Source: Pseudomonas putida
GTDB taxonomy: Bacteria > Pseudomonadota > Gammaproteobacteria > Pseudomonadales > Pseudomonadaceae
Assembly (NCBI RefSeq): GCF_028682475.1
Contig: NZ_JANHLE010000003.1
Location: 186,001 to 250,000 of the forward strand
Reading direction: 5' to 3'
DNA length: 64,000 nt
Part shown: piece by piece, positions 27,134-36,095 of the stretch
How the letters are laid out: each line of letters opens with the position of its first letter
How positions within the stretch are numbered: the stretch's first letter is position 1
Made by a program: the position numbers and the translations under genes
Notes under the pieces: model-generated
The model's database searches: none
What the model was told of the DNA's origin: nothing
The model's input: the letters and a program-made list of their open reading frames with translations, nothing else

Positions 27134-28721
27134 GCAGCACCTCGACTACGCCCAGCGGGCGCACCAGCGAGCGGGTCTGTCGATGAGCATCGATGTAACC
27201 GGCCAGGGTCGCCACGGTGTTGAAATGCCCGGGGACGATGGTGTCCGGGTTGACGAAGAAACCTTCGATATCGTCCTCCAGGCTGATCAGCAGCTCCATG
27301 GAGGTCAGCGAATCCAGCCCCAGGTCGTCACGCAAGTGAGAGTCGGCGGTGATGATCGTGCCTTCCGGCAACTTCAGTACCACCCGCAGGATGTCGCTGA
27401 GCTGACGCTGGGTCGCCCTCTGCATTTCAGGAGCAGGTTCGACTGCGGCAGCTGTGCTGAGCATCGCTTCAAGTGGCACGTCAGTATGGCTGTCGCGAAT
27501 ATCCACGGCCGTCTGCCGCGCCCTGGCGAGAAACAGCTGATTGTTGCTGACCACGACTTCGGCCGGGTGGCCATGGCTGTGGAACAGGGTCGGCGAAGCC
27601 GAAGGGCCGTAGGCGCCCGAGGCGGTCACGGCCAGAACATCGCCTTCGTGCAGGGTTTCCAGGCGTACATCGCGCCCGAGCAGGTCATCGGGACTGCAGA
27701 GCGGTCCGGAGATATGGTATTCGCGCAGCGGTGCACCGGTGTTGCCAGTGGCCTTGATGATCCGGAAATTGCGTTTGAGCACCTGACCACTGCCCGCTGC
27801 CGCACCATGGCAGTTGGTGCCGCCATCGGTGACGGCAAAGGTCTTGCCGTGGTTTTCCTTGATATTGTCGACAGTGACCAGCAAGGCACCGCACTTGCCG
27901 GCAATGAAGCGCCCTGATTCAAGGATGATGCGCGTACGCGGGAACTGCTGATGGAAATCATTGAACAGCGGCGCCAGCAACTGTTTGAGCTGGGCGGTAT
28001 CAAGCTCGGTTTCGTTCTCGTAGTACTTGATACCCAGGCCGCCGCCAACATCGACCATGCGCATGTCCAGTTTGTGGTGCTCAGACAAGGTGCGGAACAA
28101 GCCGAGAATGTACGCGGCGTTGTCATACACCGATTGCGCATCGAGGATCTTGGTGCCGTTATAGACGTGAATCCCCTTGATCCTGATGTTGGGCAGTGCC
28201 AGGTACTCGGCAAAATTGGCCACTGCGGTGTCTTCCTGAATACCGAAGTGAGTAGGCCGCCCGCCCATCTTCCAGGGTGAGCCTGCGGCCGAGAAATTCG
28301 GGTTGATGCGGATCGCAACCGGCGCGTCGCAGCCCAGCTCCCCAGCCAGGGCAGACAACTTGCGCAACTCGCTTTCCGATTCGACAACGATGGCGAACAC
28401 GCCGACTTCGAGGGCGCGGCGGTGCTCTTCAGGCTTCTTGTAGGGGCCTAGCAGAATAATGTCCTGCGGCGCCACCCCTGCCTTGAGGGCAATCTCCAGT
28501 TCGCCCAGTGAGCACACTTCAGTGTTGCCACCGTATGAGCGGATCAGTTTCACCAGGGACAGGTTGGGGTTGACCTTCAGCGCATAGAAGATATCCACGC
28601 AGTCCGGCAATGCCTCACGCAACTCGTTGAAACTGCTGCGCAGCACCGCTTCATCGTAGAGGTAAGTCGGTGTCCCGAACGTCGTTTTTGCCTGGATGAC
28701 GAGTTCCTTGGAAAGCTTCAT
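27120..28721 (-). CDS. Fold-III PLP decarboxylase fused to an acyl carrier protein
   Basis: 533 residues, two modules. Residues 1-about 405 form an alanine-racemase-fold decarboxylase related to diaminopimelate/ornithine decarboxylases: PLP Lys49 (FYALKVNPN), RINPNFSAAG, HVYNGT, DVGGGLGIKY and ESGRFIAGKCG. The usual C-E-S-x-D element reads GPLCSPDDLLGRD and the usual substrate-carboxylate Tyr/Arg region reads AYGPSASPTLFHSHGHPAEV, which resembles the exosortase-associated decarboxylases rather than LysA. After a linker (about 405-430) comes an ACP with Ser471 in DLGLDSLTSMELL, the phosphopantetheine site. GGGAGCAACAG precedes the ATG and TATAAG (about 28743-28738) is a possible -10. BtrK, which decarboxylates glutamyl-ACP in butirosin synthesis, is the closest mechanistic precedent I know. 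Confidence 0.9.
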   Translation of the reverse strand: MKLSKELVIQAKTTFGTPTYLYDEAVLRSSFNELREALPDCVDIFYALKVNPNLSLVKLIRSYGGNTEVCSLGELEIALKAGVAPQDIILLGPYKKPEEHRRALEVGVFAIVVESESELRKLSALAGELGCDAPVAIRINPNFSAAGSPWKMGGRPTHFGIQEDTAVANFAEYLALPNIRIKGIHVYNGTKILDAQSVYDNAAYILGLFRTLSEHHKLDMRMVDVGGGLGIKYYENETELDTAQLKQLLAPLFNDFHQQFPRTRIILESGRFIAGKCGALLVTVDNIKENHGKTFAVTDGGTNCHGAAAGSGQVLKRNFRIIKATGNTGAPLREYHISGPLCSPDDLLGRDVRLETLHEGDVLAVTASGAYGPSASPTLFHSHGHPAEVVVSNNQLFLARARQTAVDIRDSHTDVPLEAMLSTAAAVEPAPEMQRATQRQLSDILRVVLKLPEGTIITADSHLRDDLGLDSLTSMELLISLEDDIEGFFVNPDTIVPGHFNTVATLAGYIDAHRQTRSLVRPLGVVEVLHERA

Positions 28722-28862
28722 CTGTTGCTCCCATCGTTCTTATAGTGTCCCGCTCTGGCGGCGGTGCTTGTCCCGGCGTGTAAGCGCCGTCGCACACGCT
28801 CGATGGCGGATTGGCTTCATTATCGATTGCACATCACTGACACGACCTTGCGCTCCAACCTA

Positions 28863-28882
28863 AAACTTTGCGCGCAAAGTTT
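28863..28882. promoter_or_regulatory. 20-base perfect palindrome, putative operator
   Basis: AAACTTTGCGCGCAAAGTTT is a perfect palindrome, 142 bases upstream of the decarboxylase-ACP start and 288 bases upstream of ccoN. Its length and symmetry suggest a dimeric repressor or activator site; the cognate protein is not identified. Confidence 0.6.
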
Positions 28883-29119
28883 ATAGAAATTCTGCGTGCG
28901 CCCCGAAGGTGATGTCAAGGTAATTCCACTGGCACAGGGATGCGGCAGAAAGCCACGTTGTTCGGGGAAATTTCGGACAAAACAGGGATAAATCGTCGCA
29001 CCTTACCCAGATCAGAGGAGATTATCCCCAGTAAATACGGGGCTTTTATCTGATCCGGTGTTATGCCCAGTTTCTGAGTCTGTTTTGAATATCGGCAGGT
29101 TCCTACAGTCTGCGCCGGT

Positions 29120-29141
29120 GTCCTGCCCTTTTTGGCAGGAC
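29120..29141 (+). promoter_or_regulatory. Hairpin in the probable ccoN 5' leader
   Basis: GTCCTGCC and GGCAGGAC form a perfect 8-base-pair stem with a CTTTTT loop, ending 29 bases before the ccoN ATG. No U-tract follows, so it is more likely an RNA-stability or translational element than a terminator. Confidence 0.5.
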
Positions 29142-29170
29142 GAGCCTTACAGGAACAGTGGAAACTAGCC

Positions 29171-30598
29171 ATGAGCACACATCATCAGGCCCAGGCCTAT
29201 AACTACAAGGTGGTCCGGCAATTCGTCATCATGACGGTGTTCTGGGGCATCGTCGGCATGGCGATGGGCGTATGGATCGCCTCGCAGCTGGTCTGGCCGG
29301 AACTCAATCTTGAACTGCCCTGGACCAGCTTCGGTCGCTTGCGCCCCCTGCATACCAGCCTGGTGATCTTCGGTTTTGCCGGCAGCGCACAATTTGCCGC
29401 CAGCTACTACGCGGTCCAGCGCACCTGCCAGGTACGCCTGTACAGCGACAAGCTGGCAGCCTTCACCTTCTGGGGTTGGCAGGCGACCATTGTCATCATG
29501 CTGATCAGCCTGCCGCTGGGCCTGACCACCACCAAGGAATACGCCGAGATCGAGTTTACCGGCGCGGTGTGGATGGCCATTGTCTGGGTCGCTTATGGCA
29601 TCGTGTTCTTCGCCACCCTGATGCGCCGCAAGGCCAAGCACATCTATGTCGGCAACTGGTTTTTCGGTGCCTTCATCGTGGTGATCGCCATGCTGCACGT
29701 GGTCAATCACCTGTCGATTCCGGTTAGCTGGTTCAAGTCCTACCCGGTGTATTCCGGCGCCACCGACGCGATGGTCCAGTGGTGGTACGGCCACAACGCC
29801 GTGGGCTTCTTCCTGACCACCGGTTTCCTCGGCATGATGTATTACTTCGTGCCCAAGCAGGTTGGCCGGCCGGTGTACTCCTATCGCCTGTCGATCGTGC
29901 ACTTCTGGGCGCTGATCACCCTGTACATCTGGGCCGGCCCCCACCACCTGCACTACACCGCCCTGCCCGACTGGGCGCAATCGCTGGGCATGGCCATGTC
30001 GCTGATTCTCCTGGCGCCAAGCTGGGGCGGCATGATCAACGGCATGATGACCCTCTCGGGTGCCTGGCATAAGCTGCGCAGCGACCCGATCCTGCGCTTT
30101 CTGGTGCTGTCGCTGGCGTTCTACGGCATGTCGACCTTCGAAGGTCCGATGATGGCGATCAAGACCGTCAACGCCTTGTCGCACTACACCGACTGGACCA
30201 TCGGCCACGTACACGCCGGCGCCCTGGGCTGGGTAGCGATGATCACCTTCGGCTCGCTCTATCACATGATCCCGAAAGTCTTCGGCCGCGAGCAGATGCA
30301 CAGCATCGGCCTGATCAACGCGCACTTCTGGCTGGCAACCATCGGTACCGTGCTGTACATCGCCTCGATGTGGGTCAACGGTATCGCCCAGGGCCTGATG
30401 TGGCGCGCCACCAACGAAGACGGCACCCTCACCTATTCCTTTGTCGAAGCGCTGGTGGCCAGCCATCCGGGCTTCCTGGTGCGCTTCACCGGTGGTGTGC
30501 TGTTCCTCACGGGCATGCTGCTGATGGCTTACAACACCTGGCGCACGGTGCGTGTGGCAGATGAAAAGCTGGCGTTGTCCAACGCCAGCATGGCCTGA
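29171..30598 (+). CDS. ccoN: Orphan cbb3-type cytochrome c oxidase subunit I (CcoN)
   Basis: Catalytic haem-copper subunit of the high-affinity terminal oxidase, 475 residues from ATG 29171 (normal CcoN length), about 12 transmembrane helices. Expected ligands are present: His61 ([11 protein letters not shown]), CuB His208 ([10 protein letters not shown]), the helix-VII Tyr252 used for the His-Tyr cross-link, CuB His258-His259 (GPHHLHYT) and the haem His pair in [11 protein letters not shown]. Only ccoQ follows; ccoO and ccoP are absent, as in the orphan ccoN3Q3 and ccoN4Q4 pairs of P. aeruginosa, whose subunits exchange into isoforms with the main Cco complex (family knowledge). Which orphan class it belongs to needs a tree. 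Confidence 0.93.
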   Translation: MSTHHQAQAYNYKVVRQFVIMTVFWGIVGMAMGVWIASQLVWPELNLELPWTSFGRLRPLHTSLVIFGFAGSAQFAASYYAVQRTCQVRLYSDKLAAFTFWGWQATIVIMLISLPLGLTTTKEYAEIEFTGAVWMAIVWVAYGIVFFATLMRRKAKHIYVGNWFFGAFIVVIAMLHVVNHLSIPVSWFKSYPVYSGATDAMVQWWYGHNAVGFFLTTGFLGMMYYFVPKQVGRPVYSYRLSIVHFWALITLYIWAGPHHLHYTALPDWAQSLGMAMSLILLAPSWGGMINGMMTLSGAWHKLRSDPILRFLVLSLAFYGMSTFEGPMMAIKTVNALSHYTDWTIGHVHAGALGWVAMITFGSLYHMIPKVFGREQMHSIGLINAHFWLATIGTVLYIASMWVNGIAQGLMWRATNEDGTLTYSFVEALVASHPGFLVRFTGGVLFLTGMLLMAYNTWRTVRVADEKLALSNASMA

Positions 30599-30609
30599 GG
30601 AGCACGGAG

Positions 30610-30822
30610 ATGGATCAGTGGCTTTATGCGCTGTATTGCCTGACTGGCGTGGTGTTCTTCTACCTGGTCACCAGCGCCTGCCTGCGCGGCCACAGCCGCG
30701 AGGTGGACGACCAGGTCAGCCTGATGCCGTTTGCTGATGATCCGGTAGCGGCGCAGCGGGTCGAACAGGCGATTGGCAAGCCGGTGCCGGCGGTCAAGCC
30801 GGATTCGGCGCTGGAAGCCTGA
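30610..30822 (+). CDS. ccoQ: CcoQ-like small subunit
   Basis: 70 residues, one transmembrane helix near the N-terminus (about 5-25: WLYALYCLTGVVFFYLVTSA) and a soluble tail. Position 11 bases after ccoN, with GAGGAGCACGGAG before the ATG, and size identify it as the CcoQ partner; the sequence alone is weakly conserved. CcoQ stabilises or guides assembly of cbb3 oxidase. Its stop codon lies at the start of a REP element. Confidence 0.8.
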   Translation: MDQWLYALYCLTGVVFFYLVTSACLRGHSREVDDQVSLMPFADDPVAAQRVEQAIGKPVPAVKPDSALEA

Positions 30823-30886
30823 TCGCGGGGCAAGCCCGCTCCCACAGGGGGTTAAATTCTCTGTGGGAGCGGGCTTGCCCCGCGAT
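30822..30886. repeat. REP pair (BIME)
   Basis: ATCGCGGGGCAAGCCCGCTC and its inverted copy around a short AT-rich loop, between the convergent ccoQ and helicase genes; the first base overlaps the ccoQ stop codon. Confidence 0.9.
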
Positions 30887-30888
30887 TT

Positions 30889-33354
30889 TCACTCCCGACC
30901 ATCTTCAAAAAACACTTTACGCCCATCCACCTGACTCGACGCCCGAGGCAGGTTGGCCGCCTCACCCGTGGGCTTCTCCACATACCAGTAGCAATGCCTG
31001 GCCGCACGGGTAATGGCTACATAAGCCAAACGCAGCACTTCATCCTTCTGGGCGTTATCGAACGCCAGCGGATCCCCTGCTCGTCCCAATCCCGCCTGTC
31101 GATACACCTGATTCTTGTAGGGCGAACTGGTCAGGTGCTGGCAATCACCGAGCATGAACACCGCGTCTGCCTGCAGCCCCTTGGCGCTGTGATAGGTCAG
31201 CTGGCGGAACCGGCGTTGACTGGCCGGCAGCCCGGCCTCGTGATTTACCAGAGACTTGATATGCTCAGATATCAATAACTTATCGCTACTTTTTCGAAAC
31301 AACATCATCACCGATTCGCCGCGTCGGTAATGCTCCATCAGCGTTTGCGCCAAGGCCGCTTCGTCACGCTCAAGCACTTTGACCGGCAGCGGGTCCTCCG
31401 CCGCTGGCCCACAGGCCCTGGCCTTCTTGCCTGTAATCGCCGGTGCCGGCTTCACGATGTGCTCGGCCGCGTCGATGATGTGCTGGTGGCTGCGGTAATT
31501 GTCGGCAAGCATCACCCGGGTGTTGCTTGGGGACACGAACTCCTTGCTGAACTCCATGAAGAATTTCGGCGAACTGCCACGCCAGCCATAGATCGACTGC
31601 CAGTCATCCCCAACGCACAACAGCGAGGAATGCTGGGCCACGCGCCCGACGTTCAGGCTTGGGCCACGTCTGCGGATCTCGCGCAGGCAGGCCCGCAGCC
31701 ACGAGACGATCTGCGGCGAGACGTCCTGGAACTCGTCGATCATCAGGTGTGCCAGTGGCCGCAACAGCGGGTCAGGCAGCAAACGCAGGTTCTCCGGGTT
31801 GTTCTCGCCGAACAGGGCAAACATACGGTTGTAGCTCATGATCGGTGGCGACTGAGCGAGCAGGTGCGCTTCCAACGCTTTCCAGTACAGACTCAGGGCT
31901 TCGAAGAACTGCGCATCGCTGTCGCCCGCGGGGAAGCTCATGGCGTCCACCGCCGGGCTTACCTCAAGCCCGAGGTTCTCGATAAAGCCTGCGGCACCGA
32001 CAAAGGCATCCAGCAGCGGCACCGCCGACAGCTCACCCTTGACCTTGTAATCGAAGCCCGGCCCGGCCACGGCATCACCCGCCAAGGAGGATGTCAGACG
32101 CTTGGCCGCAGCATAGTTTTCCAACCAAATCACAGGCTTATCGCAGAAAGCTTGAAACAGGGTGCGCTTTATCACCCACTCTGCCCAGACCGGAAGTTTG
32201 GCCCCCGGACGCTTGTACTGCTGGTTTTCACCCGGATCGAAGCCCAATACCACCCAGGCGTCCAGCTCGGCGATATGGCCATGGAAATGGAAACGGCTGC
32301 CGTTGATCTCGACCGTCTCGCGGCTCGGCTCAATGCCTTTGATCGGCCAGGCGCCGGCGGCAAACCACAGGTCTTCGAGGGTGTCGCACAGCTCCTCGTC
32401 ACGGCTGGCGGATAGCTGGGTGACGGCCATTCGCTTTTGCACATCCGGGTGATCACGGTCCAGGGCCTTGAGCTGCAGGGCCTCGCGGCGCAGGCCGGCG
32501 ATCAGCTCGGCAAACCGTGGGCTGCTGTTGAGCAGGTCGCGATAGCACAGGTTGAGTTGCTGACGCTGGGCGTCATTGATGCGCAGGTCGAACGGGTTGC
32601 TCTCGGCGTTGACTTCGCTGCCCCCTGGCATCTCGCTGCCCAGGGTCTCGAACGCACGCGCCTGACTGAAGCCCGGCAGGCTTCGTACCAGCGGCAGGAT
32701 GCGTGAGTGGAAGGTACGCACCAGTTCGCGGGCCTGGGCAGGACTCAGGTCAAGTTGCCAGAGCGCGAATACCTGTACCAGACGGGCGATGAAGTCCTTG
32801 CGCGATTCACGGGTGAAGGTCACCACGGTCATGGCGTCCAGCTCGTAGCCCAGGTAATGACGCAGCAACAGGATACGCAACACCAGCGAAGTCGACTTGC
32901 CGGCACCGGCACCGGCAATCACGCAAGTGGAAGGCGTGTCGCTGAAAATCATCTTCCACTGCGCTGCGCTTGGCTGAGCGTGAGCAGGTAGACGCTGGGC
33001 GACGTCAGCCTTGAAGCGCTTCTTCAACTCGGCTGTCAGCGGCAGGCGCCAGTCGTCGAACAGGTGGTCATCCTGCCCCGGCACACCATGGCCATCAGGA
33101 CGCGTATCACGGATCACCAGCACCTGGCGCCCGGCTTCGTAGCCGTCCACCCGCCCTTCTTCATAGCCTTCGCGCAAACCGTCGGCATGCCCGGTGCGCT
33201 GGCCAGTGGCATGGCCCTGGAACCAGGAATCACGGTGCTGGGCCTGCAAACGGCTCAAGCCACGACCCAGAAGGCGCGCCGCCAGGCGCCGGATCCAGGG
33301 CAATTGCGCAGGTGGAGTCAACTCCAGGGGTAGCTTGGGACGCTCTTCAGACAC
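30889..33354 (-). CDS. UvrD/Rep-like superfamily 1 DNA helicase with N-terminal glycine repeat
   Basis: 821 residues from GTG 33354, supported by GGAG at 33366-33363; an in-frame ATG 19 codons upstream lacks a ribosome site. Walker A AGAGAGKST (147-155), Walker B DEFQDVSPQI, GDDWQSIYGWRGS (motif III/IV), TYHSAKGLQADAVF and YVAITRAARHCYW (motif VI) define an SF1A helicase close to HelD (helicase IV). Before the helicase, residues 47-75 hold eight glycines spaced exactly four apart, a pattern known from FliH. A long insert lies between motifs Ia and II. Gene neighbours give no hint to the role; DNA repair or replication-fork processing is the family expectation. Confidence 0.9.
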   Translation of the reverse strand: MSEERPKLPLELTPPAQLPWIRRLAARLLGRGLSRLQAQHRDSWFQGHATGQRTGHADGLREGYEEGRVDGYEAGRQVLVIRDTRPDGHGVPGQDDHLFDDWRLPLTAELKKRFKADVAQRLPAHAQPSAAQWKMIFSDTPSTCVIAGAGAGKSTSLVLRILLLRHYLGYELDAMTVVTFTRESRKDFIARLVQVFALWQLDLSPAQARELVRTFHSRILPLVRSLPGFSQARAFETLGSEMPGGSEVNAESNPFDLRINDAQRQQLNLCYRDLLNSSPRFAELIAGLRREALQLKALDRDHPDVQKRMAVTQLSASRDEELCDTLEDLWFAAGAWPIKGIEPSRETVEINGSRFHFHGHIAELDAWVVLGFDPGENQQYKRPGAKLPVWAEWVIKRTLFQAFCDKPVIWLENYAAAKRLTSSLAGDAVAGPGFDYKVKGELSAVPLLDAFVGAAGFIENLGLEVSPAVDAMSFPAGDSDAQFFEALSLYWKALEAHLLAQSPPIMSYNRMFALFGENNPENLRLLPDPLLRPLAHLMIDEFQDVSPQIVSWLRACLREIRRRGPSLNVGRVAQHSSLLCVGDDWQSIYGWRGSSPKFFMEFSKEFVSPSNTRVMLADNYRSHQHIIDAAEHIVKPAPAITGKKARACGPAAEDPLPVKVLERDEAALAQTLMEHYRRGESVMMLFRKSSDKLLISEHIKSLVNHEAGLPASQRRFRQLTYHSAKGLQADAVFMLGDCQHLTSSPYKNQVYRQAGLGRAGDPLAFDNAQKDEVLRLAYVAITRAARHCYWYVEKPTGEAANLPRASSQVDGRKVFFEDGRE

Positions 33355-33575
33355 ACTGACTCCAACAAGAAAAAACCTGCGCTCATGTTCGCTCCATCGG
33401 ACAGAAATCACCAGCTGATTGCTTGCAGATCAGTGAATTAGACGATGAAGCGTATAAAGCACCGCAGCTCTATACATCCAATAAATCGATTGAGTTCAGT
33501 CGAAATTTACGCTTATTTTCGATTATGGATTCAGCGATGATCACTCCATCAACCGACTCACCAGGAGAGCCCATC

Positions 33576-34274
33576 ATGCTGCAACTGCGCCCCTTCAAGA
33601 GCCTTGGCCATGCCAACCATGGCTGGCTCGACGCCCACCATCATTTTTCCTTTGCCGAGTACTATGACCCGCAACGGATGCACTGGGGCAACCTGCGGGT
33701 CTGGAACGACGACCTGATTGCGGCAGGCAGCGGTTTTCCGCCACACCCGCACCGCGACATGGAAATCATCACGTATGTGCGTGAAGGCGCCATTAGCCAC
33801 CAGGACAACCTGGGTAACAAGGGCCGCACCGAGGCCGGTGACGTGCAGGTGATGAGTGCCGGTACCGGTATCACCCACAGTGAGTACAACCTGGAAAAAG
33901 TCGATACGCGGATCTTCCAGATCTGGATCGTGCCGGAGCGTGTCGGCCAGGCGCCTTCGTGGGGCACCCGGCCCTTCCCGACAGGCGAGCGCGGCGAAGG
34001 CTTCGTGACCCTGGCCAGCGGTCGTGAAGGCGATGAGGACAGTCTGCGCATTCGCGCCGATGCACGCCTGGTGGCGGCGACCCTGCAGGCTGGGGAAAGC
34101 GCTGAATATCGCTTTGAGGCCGGGCGGCGCGGCTATCTGGTGCCGGCCAAGGGGTTGATCGAGGTGAACGGCGTGCGGGCCGAGGCGCGCGATGGTGTTG
34201 CCATTGAGGATGAGCAGATGCTCAGGGTGACGGCGTTGCAGGACAGTGAAATTGTTCTGGTGGATGTGGCATAG
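33576..34274 (+). CDS. Pirin-family protein (YhhW-like)
   Basis: Bicupin of 232 residues; some members have quercetin 2,3-dioxygenase activity. ATG 33576 has AGGAG eight bases upstream; the open frame extends further 5' without a ribosome site. Cupin metal ligands are visible in PHPHRDMEIITYV and THSEYN. The first cupin (about 15-130) contains GDVQVMSAGTGITHSE, the pirin signature; the second cupin is degenerate, as in YhhW. It stands alone, divergent from the helicase gene. Confidence 0.9.
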   Translation: MLQLRPFKSLGHANHGWLDAHHHFSFAEYYDPQRMHWGNLRVWNDDLIAAGSGFPPHPHRDMEIITYVREGAISHQDNLGNKGRTEAGDVQVMSAGTGITHSEYNLEKVDTRIFQIWIVPERVGQAPSWGTRPFPTGERGEGFVTLASGREGDEDSLRIRADARLVAATLQAGESAEYRFEAGRRGYLVPAKGLIEVNGVRAEARDGVAIEDEQMLRVTALQDSEIVLVDVA

Positions 34275-34285
34275 CTTTAAGCCTT

Positions 34286-34349
34286 ATCGCGGGCAAGCCC
34301 GCTCCCACCGGGATGGTGAAAACCGGTGGGAGCGGGCTTGCCCCGCGAT
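34286..34349. repeat. REP pair with one-base deletion in the left arm
   Basis: Left arm ATCGCGGGCAAGCCCGCTCC lacks one G of the usual GGGG; the right arm CGGGCTTGCCCCGCGAT is complete. The inner arms are CCCACCGG rather than the CCCACAGG of most other copies. It lies between convergent pirin and pgm genes. Confidence 0.88.
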
Positions 34350-34362
34350 GTATTTCACCCCA

Positions 34363-36000
<1,638 letters not shown>

Positions 36001-36095
36001 GCAAAACCTCAAGAAAGGATGTTCAGGGTAATGAAAACACGGAGTTTACTGGCACTTTGACAAGCACGCGATGCCAATGCTCCCCGCTGCCGTGA

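Larger units (their letters stand above)
28722..29170. other. Divergent control region between the decarboxylase operon and ccoN
   Basis: 449 bases without a credible gene. It holds TGTCCCG twice (28746-28752 and 28769-28775), a 20-base palindrome (28863-28882) and a hairpin just before ccoN (29120-29141). No TTGAT-N4-ATCAA Anr/FNR box was found, although cbb3 genes often have one. Confidence 0.7.

Noticed and set aside
25556-28721. Exosortase-A / PEP-CTERM system
   Set aside because: Ligase and decarboxylase resemble those clusters, but no exosortase, PEP-CTERM protein or polysaccharide genes are present here.
27120-28721. Decarboxylase-ACP as an assembly or frameshift artefact
   Set aside because: One uninterrupted frame with a proline/alanine-rich linker and an intact ACP serine; a frame error would not join two complete domains so cleanly.
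29039-29060. CCCC/GGGG hairpin near 29026-29042 as a terminator
   Set aside because: Only four base pairs with a nine-base loop; too weak.
28915-29178. 87-codon minus-strand frame before ccoN
   Set aside because: Low-complexity, no ribosome site, overlaps the ccoN start and its leader hairpin.
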